A stretch of 64,000 nucleotides of DNA. It comes from JBCCMQ01 sp039026235 (GTDB lineage: Bacteria; Pseudomonadota; Alphaproteobacteria; Rhodobacterales; Rhodobacteraceae). Below, one piece after another: positions 8,414-17,189 of this stretch. Made by a program: the position numbers and the translations under genes. Where the stretch lies: assembly GCA_039026235.1 (NCBI GenBank), contig JBCCMQ010000009.1:102533-166532 (forward strand), read 5' to 3'. Within the stretch, counting starts at the first letter, position 1, and every line of letters starts with the position of its first letter. Below the pieces are notes generated by a model. The model made no database searches and was not told where the DNA came from. It saw only the letters and a list, made by a program, of their open reading frames with translations.

Positions 8414-9490
8414 ATGACACTCACACCGACGTCACTGCAGCGGCTCGCGAGGGCGCGCACGGACCTGCGAACCGGGCTGCCGGTTTGTGTCAGGGCGGGC
8501 CATGGTCACGCCCTGGTGCTGGCTGCAGAACAGATGTCGGATGGGTTGCTGGACGAACTGCGCGGCGCAGACGTGGATGTAGAACTCGCAGTAACAGACT
8601 GGCGGGCGGCAACGCTCAAGGCGCGTGCCTATGACGGGGATCTGGCCCGTATCACCGTCCCGGCGACTGCAAGCGTGGGGTGGATAAGGGCCGTCGCAGA
8701 CCCATCAGTGGATCTGCGCACACCCCTAAAGGGACCATTTCAGACCCTGCGCGGCGGGGATGCGTCCGTTCATCGCGCGGCTATTGCGCTCGTCAAATCC
8801 GCCCGGCTGCTTCCCTGCGCCGTTGTGGTCCATTGGGGCGGGCCGCCAGACGACCTGACGACGCTCGATCTGAGAGATATAGAGGGTCTTGTGGGCCGCA
8901 ACACGCCGTTCTTCGATGTAGTGTCGGCGCGGTTGCCTCTTGAAACAGCTCCAACGACCCGCCTGCACGTGTTTCGACCCGACGATGGCGGCGAAGAACA
9001 TTATGCGGTCGAAGTCGGGCTACCCGATCGTGCAGCCCCGATCCTGGTGCGTCTCCATTCGGCCTGCTTCACCGGTGATGTGCTCGGCTCGCTCAAATGC
9101 GATTGCGGTCCTCAATTAAAGGGCGCCCTTGAACAGATGGGATCCGAGGGCTCTGGCATTCTGCTCTATTTGAACCAGGAAGGGCGCGGTATCGGTCTGG
9201 CAAACAAGATGCGTGCCTATGCCCTGCAGGATCAGGGTTTTGACACGGTTGATGCGAACCACCGCCTAGGGTTCGAAGATGATGAGCGTGACTTCCGGGT
9301 CGGGGCCGGCATCCTGGAAAAGCTGGGCATTTCGCAGGTCCGATTGATGACCAACAATCCGCGCAAGGTCGACATGCTGGAAAGTTGCGGTATCAAGGTT
9401 GTCGAACGGGTTCCCCTGCGGGTGGGGGAAAACCCGTTGAATTCCCGCTATCTGGATACGAAAGCCAAGAAATCGGGCCACATCCTGTGA
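8414..9490 (+). CDS. ribA: GTP cyclohydrolase II, riboflavin biosynthesis
   Basis: 358 residues from the ATG at 8414. The C-terminal ~200 residues are a complete GTP cyclohydrolase II: the three zinc cysteines in SACFTGDVLGSLKCDCGPQL, the catalytic region LNQEGRGIGLANKMRAY, and TNNPRKVDML near the end. The enzyme opens the GTP imidazole ring to start riboflavin synthesis. The N-terminal ~150 residues take the place of the RibB (DHBP synthase) domain found in fused RibBA proteins, but I see none of its acidic catalytic motifs, so this arm is probably not catalytic. Its stop overlaps the GTG start of the L,D-transpeptidase gene. Confidence 0.88.
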   Translation: MTLTPTSLQRLARARTDLRTGLPVCVRAGHGHALVLAAEQMSDGLLDELRGADVDVELAVTDWRAATLKARAYDGDLARITVPATASVGWIRAVADPSVDLRTPLKGPFQTLRGGDASVHRAAIALVKSARLLPCAVVVHWGGPPDDLTTLDLRDIEGLVGRNTPFFDVVSARLPLETAPTTRLHVFRPDDGGEEHYAVEVGLPDRAAPILVRLHSACFTGDVLGSLKCDCGPQLKGALEQMGSEGSGILLYLNQEGRGIGLANKMRAYALQDQGFDTVDANHRLGFEDDERDFRVGAGILEKLGISQVRLMTNNPRKVDMLESCGIKVVERVPLRVGENPLNSRYLDTKAKKSGHIL

Positions 9491-9984
9491 CGCCCAATGA
9501 CCTTGTCGTGGCGCCGTCTGGCCTCAGGTTCAAAGGCCGCCGGTTTCCCTGTTCTGTCGGACGATACGGTATCACGCGCCGAAAGAAGGAAGGCGACGGT
9601 GCAACGCCGGCCGGCGTGCACCGGATTGTGGGATGTCTTTATCGTCCTGACCGCATGGCGCGCCCCGTCGACTGGGCGGTTCCGATCCGTCCCGGCGATC
9701 TCTGGTCCGATGACAGCCGGCAGGAAGACTACAACACCATGGTGCGGGAACCCTATCCCGGATCGCATGAAGACCTGCGGCGGTCAGACCGGCTGTACGA
9801 TCTGGTTCTAATCAGTGATTGGAATTGGCCCTATGCCGTCGCCGGTCGGGGGTCGGCTATTTTTATCCATCGCTGGCGTAGGGCGGGGCACAAAACCGAA
9901 GGTTGTGTGGCTTTGGCGGCGCCCGATCTCATCTGGCTCACGCGGCGCATTACGCTTCGGACGCGGCTTATCATTCAGCCGTAG
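9487..9984 (+). CDS. L,D-transpeptidase family protein (YkuD domain)
   Basis: 165 residues from a GTG start that overlaps the ribA stop by four bases. The C-terminal half carries the YkuD active-site pattern: a histidine in IFIHRW, a second in GHKTEGCVAL, and the catalytic cysteine in EGCVAL. It follows the shorter EGCVAL form of cytosolic-looking YkuD proteins (COG3786 type) rather than the SHGCIR form of ErfK/YbiS. No signal peptide is visible from this start. Family members crosslink peptidoglycan or attach lipoproteins to it, but this subgroup is little studied. It converges with yggS and overlaps it by 10 bases. Confidence 0.8.
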   Translation: MTPNDLVVAPSGLRFKGRRFPCSVGRYGITRRKKEGDGATPAGVHRIVGCLYRPDRMARPVDWAVPIRPGDLWSDDSRQEDYNTMVREPYPGSHEDLRRSDRLYDLVLISDWNWPYAVAGRGSAIFIHRWRRAGHKTEGCVALAAPDLIWLTRRITLRTRLIIQP

Positions 9985-10628
9985 TCGCGTGCACCGAAGA
10001 CGGCCGATCCAACCCGGATATGGGTGGCACCCTGGGCGATAGCACTTTCGAAATCCGCGCTCATACCCATGGAAAGACCCGAAAGCCCGTTGCGTTCAGC
10101 GATCTTAGCCAGAAGAGCGAAGTGCAGTGACGGCTCTTCGTCCTGGGGTGGGATACACATCAGACCGGCGACGGGCAGATCCGCCTTTCGGGCCTCTTCG
10201 ATCAGACCATCGGCGTCCCGGGGATGCACACCGGCCTTTTGAGGTTCTTCACCGGTGTTTACCTGGATGAAGAGCTCTGGACAGCGGCCCGCTGTCTGGG
10301 CTTGACCGGCAATCTTCTGCACGAGTTTTGACCGATCCACAGCATGGAGCGCGTCAAAGAGCTCAAAAGCCGCTTTCACCTTGTTTGTCTGTAGTGGACC
10401 AACAAGATGAAGCGTGACACCCGGAAAGGCCTCTTTCAGGTCTGGCCATTTTCCGGAAGCTTCCTGAACCTTGTTTTCCCCATAAACGCGATGACCGCTT
10501 TCAAGAACCGCTGTAACGCGTTGCAACGGCTGAACCTTGGAAACGGCGATCAGGCAAGTCGAACCCGGATCCCTGCCAGCCCGAACCTCGGCTTGGCGCA
10601 TGCGCTCTTTAATTTCTTCGAGTGGCAT
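9975..10628 (-). CDS. yggS: YggS/PROSC-type pyridoxal-phosphate homeostasis protein
   Basis: 217 residues from the ATG at 10628. Family features are LIAVSKVQP with the PLP lysine, GENKVQEASGKW, LHLVGPLQTNKVK, FIQVNTGEEPQKAGV, LPVAGLMCIPP, LSMGMSADFESAIAQGATHIRVGSAVFGARDYG. The single-domain, alanine-racemase-like barrel binds PLP but has no known enzymatic reaction. It buffers the cofactor and keeps amino acid pools normal. A longer frame to 10949 lies inside the porin gene and is spurious. Confidence 0.92.
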   Translation of the reverse strand: MPLEEIKERMRQAEVRAGRDPGSTCLIAVSKVQPLQRVTAVLESGHRVYGENKVQEASGKWPDLKEAFPGVTLHLVGPLQTNKVKAAFELFDALHAVDRSKLVQKIAGQAQTAGRCPELFIQVNTGEEPQKAGVHPRDADGLIEEARKADLPVAGLMCIPPQDEEPSLHFALLAKIAERNGLSGLSMGMSADFESAIAQGATHIRVGSAVFGARDYG

Positions 10629-10653
10629 AGGCGAGACGTGCCATGCCCCACCC

Positions 10654-10686
10654 AAAAAGAAAAGAGCGGGCCGATGCCCGCTCTTT
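10654..10686 (-). terminator. Rho-independent terminator of the porin gene
   Basis: An 11-base perfect stem (AAAGAGCGGGC at 10661-10671 and its complement at 10676-10686) with a CGAT loop is followed on the minus strand by a T-rich tail. It starts 22 bases after the porin stop and separates the porin from yggS. Confidence 0.88.
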
Positions 10687-10707
10687 CCAAAGTCACTTTC
10701 GTTCGGA

Positions 10708-11700
10708 TTAGAACGACAGGGCCAGACCCAGCGAGTAGGTGGTGACCGAGTCAGCGCCGTCCGCGTCGGTGTTGCCAACGCCAAACTGAGCTTCCGCACC
10801 GCCGCCCAGGTCATAGTTGATGACCGCGCCGTAGCCTTCGGTTTCAACGCCATCGGCGTCAAACTGACCATAGTTGGCTGCGACGACCAGAGCATCAACC
10901 TGGTAGCCGACTGCAAGACCGATGTGATCGGTTTCGCTGCCGTCAGCATCGGTGTCGGTGTCCGCGGTCGACCAGTTCAGGATCGCGCGCAGGCCGTTGT
11001 CAAAGCGTGCGTCAACCGAGATACCGTAGGCTTCACAGTTGTCACAGCCCTGGAAACCAGCGCCGAAGTTCAGGCGAACGCCGCCGCCTACCTCAACACC
11101 GTAGCGGAAGCCGATGCCGTAGACATAGTCGCCCGGTCCGTCGAGGCCGGCACCGTTTTCGATTTGCTCAAGCGAGGCGCCCACTGCGAAGTCACCCAGC
11201 GAGTAGTCGTAGCGCAGGATTTGACCGTCGCCAGCACCGTCGAAGAACGCGTTGCCATTATAGCCACCGTGTTCTTGGTTGTCCTGGATCGAACCACCGA
11301 TCAGAGCTTCTTGCATCGCCCAGTCCAGAGCGCCGTCGGTGTCACCCATTGTGACAGTACCGAAGCCGCCCGAAACGAAGATCGATTCACCGCCCTGGGT
11401 ATCGGCGTCAAACGCAGCGGAACCGCCGGTTACGTCGCAGGAGCCGTCGGCCGCAGCAACGGCATCATCGTCGCACGAGCCTTCGCCGTCAGTTTCGTCG
11501 ATGTCGATCGAAGCACCAAATGCCAGACCGTTATCGGTGGCACCCGACATGGTCAGGGTGGCGTCGATATCGGTGTGGAACTGGAACTCGGTGTCGTCGT
11601 CAAAGAAGCCGAGTTCGGCGAAGCCCGAAACACCAACTTCAGCCGACGCAACACCGGCCGTGAAGACCAGCGCAGTCGTGGTGAAGAGAACCTTTTTCAT
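10708..11700 (-). CDS. Outer-membrane porin (Rhodobacter type)
   Basis: 330 residues. A clear Sec signal (MKKVLFTTTALVFTAGVASA, cut after A20) precedes an acidic, glycine-rich chain of alternating beta-strand segments that ends in a terminal phenylalanine (YSLGLALSF), the BamA recognition signal. The start at 11700 has a GAGGG ribosome site. It forms a general diffusion channel, probably trimeric. The high Asp content (DTDTDADGSETDH) fits a marine-type organism. Unusually for a porin there are four cysteines after processing (C76 and C88 flanking an acidic loop, and C219/C222 in GCDNCE). It stands alone, with a strong terminator and a 259-base divergent upstream region. Confidence 0.88.
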   Translation of the reverse strand: MKKVLFTTTALVFTAGVASAEVGVSGFAELGFFDDDTEFQFHTDIDATLTMSGATDNGLAFGASIDIDETDGEGSCDDDAVAAADGSCDVTGGSAAFDADTQGGESIFVSGGFGTVTMGDTDGALDWAMQEALIGGSIQDNQEHGGYNGNAFFDGAGDGQILRYDYSLGDFAVGASLEQIENGAGLDGPGDYVYGIGFRYGVEVGGGVRLNFGAGFQGCDNCEAYGISVDARFDNGLRAILNWSTADTDTDADGSETDHIGLAVGYQVDALVVAANYGQFDADGVETEGYGAVINYDLGGGAEAQFGVGNTDADGADSVTTYSLGLALSF

Positions 11701-11959
11701 CGTTTTCCCTCGTATTAAAGGTTTACCCAAGTCTCGGGAAAACCCGATCTGAGTGTGTTTCGTAATTCGCTCCATTGCCCCGCCAATGCAAGCGCAGCCC
11801 AGCATCCCTCAATGAATGCGCAACGCATGGTGCAGCTTTGCCACAGTCCTTTGGCGCCCCGCATTTGCAGCAACTAACGTCGTTATTTTGCTGGGGGAAA
11901 ACGCTTGCTGGACCAGAAACAGTGGGGTAGTGAACTGTCCACCGCAACATGGGGTTTTC

Positions 11960-12454
11960 ATGGCGCTTAAGGGCAGAATCGGACGCGCGCTTGTTCTATC
12001 GACGGCACTCGTGCTTTCCAGTTGCGGGGAAGACAGTTTCCTCGGTCCGCTGGTTCTTGGAGATGATCCCAATCTTCCGGATGACTTCGTGGATGAACGA
12101 ACCCGGAACGATTCGTCGTTCTTCGATCTTTTTCAAACGCAGCTCGACCCGAACGTCACGTTGGAGGTCAATAAATACATCTGGAATGCGTCGCTTGAGA
12201 TCCTGAACTTTCTTCCCGTGGAACAGGCCGACCCATTCTCCGGTGTGCTCGTGACCGGATTCGGTACGCCGCCCGGCGGCAGCACCGCCTACCGCGCGAC
12301 GATATTCGTCCGGGATCCGGCGCTCGACGCACGCTCGCTGAGCTTATCCATGCGCACGCGCAGCGGACCCGTCGATCCCGACACATTGCGTGCGGTCGAA
12401 GATGCGATCCTGACGCGGGCCCGCCAGTTGCGCGTGCAAGAGGCCAACCTATAA
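11960..12454 (+). CDS. DUF3576 lipoprotein
   Basis: 164 residues from the ATG at 11960. The N-terminus is a lipoprotein signal with lipobox LSSC (cysteine near residue 22, followed by GEDS). The body has LEVNKYIWNASLEILNFLPVEQADPFSGVLVTGFG, typical of the DUF3576 family, which in Rhodobacterales regularly precedes leuS and lptE. The function is unknown. The constant position beside lptE hints at an outer-membrane or envelope role. The frame is open upstream to 11816 but the extension has no homology and would bury the signal peptide. Confidence 0.85.
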   Translation: MALKGRIGRALVLSTALVLSSCGEDSFLGPLVLGDDPNLPDDFVDERTRNDSSFFDLFQTQLDPNVTLEVNKYIWNASLEILNFLPVEQADPFSGVLVTGFGTPPGGSTAYRATIFVRDPALDARSLSLSMRTRSGPVDPDTLRAVEDAILTRARQLRVQEANL

Positions 12455-12520
12455 CCGAATCTCGGCAGGTTCAGGACGCCTAAGACCAAAGCCTGTCAGT
12501 CTGAAAGCGAAGGCAGCGAG

Positions 12521-15067
12521 ATGGCTCAGTACTCTCCGAGTGAAATTGAATCGAAATGGCGCAAGGCCTGGTCCGACGAACACGTCTTTGAGGCTGAACG
12601 ACGTGACGATCAGCCCAAGTACTATGTGCTTGAGATGTTTCCCTATCCATCGGGCCGGATCCACATCGGGCACGTTCGCAACTACACAATGGGCGATGTT
12701 ATCGCGCGCTATAAAAAAGCGACGGGCTACAACGTTCTGCATCCGATGGGATGGGACGCATTCGGCATGCCGGCCGAAAACGCTGCCATGGAGCGCGGCG
12801 GCCACCCCAAGGACTGGACCTACGGCAACATTGCCGACATGCGCGATCAGATGAAGCCGCTTGGCCTGTCGATCGACTGGCGCCGGGAATTTGCGACTTG
12901 CGACCCCGAATATTATGGCCAGCAGCAATCGCTGTTTCTGGATTTTCTGGAACATGGCCTGGTCTATCGGAAGAACGCCGTCGTCAATTGGGACCCGGTG
13001 GACCTGACGGTTCTGGCCAACGAACAGGTCATCGACGGCAAAGGCTGGCGGTCGGGTGCCGAGGTTGAGCGGCGTGAACTCACCCAATGGTTCTTCAAGA
13101 TCTCGGACATGGCGCCGGAGTTGCTGGATGCGCTGGACGGACTGGACAACTGGCCGGCCAAGGTGCGCCTGATGCAAGAGAACTGGATCGGCCGTTCCCG
13201 CGGTATCGAGATCCCGTTTCACCGGACGGACGGCGGCCGAGAAATCCTGTGTTATTCGACCCGGCCGGATACCATGCGCGGCGCGAGCTTCATCGCCATT
13301 TCGCCTGAACACGAGATATCGCGCGATTTGGCACAAACCAATGATGGCTTGGCGGCATTCATCGCCGATACGCGCAAAATGGACACGACCGAGGCGGCGC
13401 TGGAAAAGGCTGAAAAGCGCGGCATCGATACCGGCATTAAGGTGCGGCACCCGATCTATCCGGACATGGAGCTGGCGGTTTGGGTCGGCAACTTTGTGTT
13501 GATGGATTATGGAACCGGCGCGGTCTTTGGCTGTCCCGCGCATGATCAGCGTGACTTGGATTTCGCGGTCAAATATGGCTTGCCCGTTCGCAACGCCTTC
13601 CACATGCCCGGCGACGAAACCGAAGTGACAACCAAGGCACTGGTGCCGGGTAAGTCCGAACAGGTGGTCTATATCGACCACTTTGCCGGGATAGAGACGG
13701 TCAGCAGTCAGGTGGGAATTGACGCCACTATAGACTGGTTTGAGGCGCAGGAACTGGGCCGTGGCAAGACGAAATACCGGCTGCGTGACTGGGGACTGAG
13801 CCGCCAACGCTATTGGGGATGCCCGATACCGGTCGTGCACTGCGAATCTTGCGGCGTCGTTCCCGAGAAAAAGGAAAATCTGCCGATCCGCCTGCCTGAC
13901 GATGTGTCGTTTGGTGTTCCGGGCAATCCGCTGGACCGGCATCCAACCTGGCGTGATACGATATGTCCCGAATGCGGTGGCCCGGCGTTGCGGGAAACGG
14001 ACACGATGGACACGTTTGTCGATTCATCCTGGTACTTCGCACGGTTCACGAGCCCCAGGGCCAAGACCCCGACGGATCCCGAAGATGCGTCCTACTGGAT
14101 GAATGTCGACCAGTACATCGGCGGCATAGAACACGCGATCCTGCACCTTCTGTATTCGAGGTTCTTTGCGCGGGCGATGCGCATCTGCGGCCATCTGCCG
14201 GCTTCGGCAAACGAACCGTTCGACGCGCTTTTCACGCAAGGCATGGTGACCCATGAAATATACGTCACCTATGAAGACAGCGCCGCCGGGCGCCGTCCAC
14301 GATATCACCTGCCCGAAGAAGTGACGGACGGCAAACTTGCAGACGGGACGCCGGTTGAAATTGTGCCATCTGCTAAGATGTCAAAATCAAAGAAGAATGT
14401 GGTTGATCCGGTCAACATAATCGAACAGTACGGCGCCGATACCGTCCGTTGGTTCGTGCTGTCTGACAGCCCGCCTGAGCGCGATGTTGAATGGACAGCC
14501 TCGGGCGCCGAGGCTGCCAACCGCCACCTTGGCCGCGTCTGGCGCATGGCTGAGGAAGCGAATAAAGATACAACGCCGTCCGATGCCGAAGCCGACAAGT
14601 TGCTTCTCAGCGTCGTTCACAAGGCAATCCATGACGTCACCATGGGGATCGAGAGTTTCGGCTTCAACGCTGCCATTGCGCGGCTCTACAGCTTTGCAGG
14701 GGCGATCCAGAAGTCCCGGGCAGGAAGTGAGACGAAAGCTCTGGCATTGCGCACGTTGGCACAACTGATGTCACCGATGACGCCCCATCTGTCCGAAGAG
14801 ATCTGGCAGCGCCTTGGCGGAAAGGGATTGATCGCAACGACGCCCTGGCCCAAGGCAGACCCTTCATTCCTGGTGGAAGACACGGTGACAATGCCCATCC
14901 AGGTCAACGGGAAACGCCGGTCAGAAGTCACCGTTGCCAAGGACATGTCACGCGATGAATTGGAAGAAATCGCGCTGTCGGATGCCGCCGTTCAGCGGGC
15001 CTTGGACGGTCGTGACCCGAAAAAGCTGATCGTGGTGCCCGGCCGGATTGTCAACGTTGTCATCTGA
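12521..15067 (+). CDS. leuS: Leucyl-tRNA synthetase
   Basis: 848 residues, a full-length bacterial LeuRS. The class I HIGH motif appears as HIGHVRNYT near residue 50. The editing domain (about 225-420) has the threonine-rich stretch and the conserved TRPDT and GTGAVFGCPAHD. Zinc-finger-like cysteines occur at CESCG and CPECG, and the KMSKS loop is KMSKSKKNVVDP near residue 625. It charges tRNA-Leu and proofreads near-cognate amino acids. It lies 66 bases after the DUF3576 gene, and its last codons overlap the non-ATG start of lptE. Confidence 0.97.
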   Translation: MAQYSPSEIESKWRKAWSDEHVFEAERRDDQPKYYVLEMFPYPSGRIHIGHVRNYTMGDVIARYKKATGYNVLHPMGWDAFGMPAENAAMERGGHPKDWTYGNIADMRDQMKPLGLSIDWRREFATCDPEYYGQQQSLFLDFLEHGLVYRKNAVVNWDPVDLTVLANEQVIDGKGWRSGAEVERRELTQWFFKISDMAPELLDALDGLDNWPAKVRLMQENWIGRSRGIEIPFHRTDGGREILCYSTRPDTMRGASFIAISPEHEISRDLAQTNDGLAAFIADTRKMDTTEAALEKAEKRGIDTGIKVRHPIYPDMELAVWVGNFVLMDYGTGAVFGCPAHDQRDLDFAVKYGLPVRNAFHMPGDETEVTTKALVPGKSEQVVYIDHFAGIETVSSQVGIDATIDWFEAQELGRGKTKYRLRDWGLSRQRYWGCPIPVVHCESCGVVPEKKENLPIRLPDDVSFGVPGNPLDRHPTWRDTICPECGGPALRETDTMDTFVDSSWYFARFTSPRAKTPTDPEDASYWMNVDQYIGGIEHAILHLLYSRFFARAMRICGHLPASANEPFDALFTQGMVTHEIYVTYEDSAAGRRPRYHLPEEVTDGKLADGTPVEIVPSAKMSKSKKNVVDPVNIIEQYGADTVRWFVLSDSPPERDVEWTASGAEAANRHLGRVWRMAEEANKDTTPSDAEADKLLLSVVHKAIHDVTMGIESFGFNAAIARLYSFAGAIQKSRAGSETKALALRTLAQLMSPMTPHLSEEIWQRLGGKGLIATTPWPKADPSFLVEDTVTMPIQVNGKRRSEVTVAKDMSRDELEEIALSDAAVQRALDGRDPKKLIVVPGRIVNVVI

Positions 15068-15557
15068 ATGCGGCATAGCGCGACGACCGTTTCTGACGGG
15101 ACTGGCGTGCTTTGTGTCCGCATGTGGTTTTGAACCGTCACTGGCACCGGGCGGCGCCCAGGCCGCCCTTGCAGGTCGGGTTCTTGTGGCAAAACCCAAT
15201 GACGCACGCGAGTTTATCTTTGTCGATGAACTAGAGCGTATCCTGGGACCCACCGACGTTCCTGAGTACGAGCTACAGTACGTTCTGTCTGTCCGGCTCA
15301 GCAATGCCGGGATCACGCCCGACAACGTTATTACACGTGGTGAGGTCAACGGTCGTGTCGCGTACCGATTGATCGATGGGGGCACCGGGCTTGAACTGAC
15401 ACGCGGAGCGGTCACCGCATTCACCGGCTACGGCACCACGGGGACCACGGCTTCGACCGAGTTTGCCCGCGAGGACGCCGTGCAACGCGCCCTTACGATT
15501 TTGGCGCGTGATCTGGTCGCGGAACTGACGGCCAATCGTGCCCAGTGGCTTTCATGA
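15048..15557 (+). CDS. lptE: LPS-assembly lipoprotein LptE
   Basis: Up to 169 residues. A lipoprotein signal (RRPFLTGLACFVSACGFEPSL, lipobox VSAC) is followed by APGGAQAAL and a two-layer alpha/beta body with a C-terminal TEFAREDAVQRALTILARDLVAEL, the LptE pattern in this group. LptE plugs the LptD channel that inserts LPS in the outer membrane. No ATG gives this frame: the only starts are TTG at 15048 or 15057, both inside the end of leuS, so translation is probably coupled to leuS. The ATG at 15068 is in another frame and closes at once. The end overlaps holA (ATGA). Confidence 0.83.
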   Translation: MSTLSSECGIARRPFLTGLACFVSACGFEPSLAPGGAQAALAGRVLVAKPNDAREFIFVDELERILGPTDVPEYELQYVLSVRLSNAGITPDNVITRGEVNGRVAYRLIDGGTGLELTRGAVTAFTGYGTTGTTASTEFAREDAVQRALTILARDLVAELTANRAQWLS

Positions 15558-16576
15558 AACTGTCCACCCGCGATCTTCCGGCCTATTTCAGCAAGCCCGA
15601 TCCCAAAGCATCCGGTATATTGATTTATGGCGCCGATGCCATGCGCGTGGCCTTGCGCCGCCAAGAGCTTCTGAAGAACCTGCTTGGCCCGGAGGCCGAG
15701 GCCGAAATGCGCCTTGAGCGCATCTTGGCGGCGGACCTGCGCAGCGACGCCGCGTCCCTTCGAGACGCCATAAAGGCGCAAGGCTTTTTCCCCGGCCCGC
15801 GCGCGGTTTTTGTGGATCAGGTGACCGATGCTGCGAGTGCTGCAGTTTTGGTCGCACTGGAAGACTGGGCACCCGGTGACGCTCAGATCATCGTGACAGC
15901 GGCGTCGTTGCGCCCGACGTCACAGCTTCGCAAGGCGTTTGAGAGCAGTCGGCAGGCCTATGCGGCACCGATCTATGACGAACCGCCCAGCCGGTCCGAG
16001 GTCGAAGCCGTGCTCCGGACTGCGGGGATTGGCCAGATGGACAGGTCAGCCGAACAGGACATACTGGCGTTGGCCACCAGTTTCGACCCCGGCGATTTCG
16101 CTCAGTTCGTCGAGAAACTGGCGGTCTACAAACATGGTGATCCGGCGCCGGTCTCGAGTGATGACGTCGCGGCCGTCGCACCGCTGTCCGTGGAGGCAGC
16201 TCTTGATGAGGCGCTTTTGATTGTGGCCGACGGCCAGGTCGACGCGCTCGCGCCGGTCCTGTCGCGCCTCGCGTCACAGGGAACATCACCCACGGCCCTT
16301 TGCATCGGTGCCGCGCGGCATTTCAGAACTCTGTACGGCGCAGCCATTGATCCAAAAGGACCCGGCGCAGGGCTGGCGCGGGCACGTCCGCCGGTCTTTG
16401 GCCCCCGGCGCGCGCGGATGGAGCGCCAGGCGCGGGCCTGGGGTGCGCCAAAACTGGAACAGGCCCTGGCTCTTCTGGTCGAAACCGACCTGCGGTTGCG
16501 CTCAACAAGCAAAGCGCCCCAAATGGCGCTTGTCGAGCGCGCGCTGGTGCGCCTCGCGGTTCTGGGGAGGCCCTGA
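15554..16576 (+). CDS. holA: DNA polymerase III subunit delta
   Basis: 340 residues from the ATG at 15554, which overlaps the lptE stop. The sequence has the delta pattern: ILIYGADAMRVALRRQELL near the N-terminus, the AAA+-like fold with FPGPRAVFVDQVTDA, a mid region DILALATSFDPGDFAQFVEKLAVY, and a C-terminal collar domain (WGAPKLEQALALLVETDLRLRSTS). It opens the beta clamp as part of the clamp loader. The order leuS-lptE-holA is conserved in Rhodobacterales. The GST gene starts within its stop codon. Confidence 0.92.
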   Translation: MKLSTRDLPAYFSKPDPKASGILIYGADAMRVALRRQELLKNLLGPEAEAEMRLERILAADLRSDAASLRDAIKAQGFFPGPRAVFVDQVTDAASAAVLVALEDWAPGDAQIIVTAASLRPTSQLRKAFESSRQAYAAPIYDEPPSRSEVEAVLRTAGIGQMDRSAEQDILALATSFDPGDFAQFVEKLAVYKHGDPAPVSSDDVAAVAPLSVEAALDEALLIVADGQVDALAPVLSRLASQGTSPTALCIGAARHFRTLYGAAIDPKGPGAGLARARPPVFGPRRARMERQARAWGAPKLEQALALLVETDLRLRSTSKAPQMALVERALVRLAVLGRP

Positions 16577-17163
16577 TGTACACGTTGATTGGCGGCAAGG
16601 GATCACGTGCGTTCCGGGTGATGTGGGCGCTCGAAGAGCTGGGCCAGCCGTATGAGCACCTGCCAGAAACGCCCCGGTCCCCAGTCGTCAGACAGCATAA
16701 TCCGGCCGGAAAAATCCCTGTCCTGATCGACGGGGACACCGCAATCACCGACAGCACGGCGATCCTTCACTATCTGGCGGACCGGCATGGGGCCCTGACA
16801 GCACCGGCCGGCACAATCGAGCGCGCGCTTGAGGACGGCATGACGCAGTTCGTTCTGGATGAGATCGATGCCGCGCTTTGGCTGGCGGCCCGACATCGCT
16901 TCATCTTGCCCGAAGAGCGGCGTGTCGCGGCCGTGAAAGAAACCATCGCATGGGAACTGGAACGCAGCCGAGACACTCTTATGGAAAGATGGTCAGGTCC
17001 CTACGTGATGGGCGATGGATTTTCCATTCCCGACATCATCCTGACCCACTGTCTGGGCTGGGCCGTTCGGGCAAGGCTGCCAATCCGCAATGACACGCTA
17101 GATGACTACCTCGAACGTATGCGAAGCCGCCCTGCCTATCGCGCGGCGGCGGAAAGGCCCTGA
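16576..17163 (+). CDS. Glutathione S-transferase family protein
   Basis: 195 residues with the thioredoxin-like N-domain (MYTLIGGKGSRAFRVMWALEELGQPYE; NPAGKIPVLIDGD; the glutathione-binding DSTAILHYLADRHG) and an all-helical C-domain with a conserved GDGFSIPDIILTHCLGWA helix-cap region. The catalytic residue is not clear: the usual Ser/Cys/Tyr position is occupied by GGKGSR. Its substrate is unknown. It begins in the holA stop codon and is followed after 26 bases by a second, different GST, so the pair may share a transcript. Confidence 0.85.
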   Translation: MYTLIGGKGSRAFRVMWALEELGQPYEHLPETPRSPVVRQHNPAGKIPVLIDGDTAITDSTAILHYLADRHGALTAPAGTIERALEDGMTQFVLDEIDAALWLAARHRFILPEERRVAAVKETIAWELERSRDTLMERWSGPYVMGDGFSIPDIILTHCLGWAVRARLPIRNDTLDDYLERMRSRPAYRAAAERP

Positions 17164-17189
17164 CCGGCACCAATGAAGGAGCGCGACCC

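Noticed and set aside
10537..11718. 393-residue plus-strand frame across the porin
   Set aside because: Antisense to the porin, and it crosses the porin terminator.
12449..13942. 497-residue minus-strand frame
   Set aside because: Antisense to leuS, no recognisable motif.
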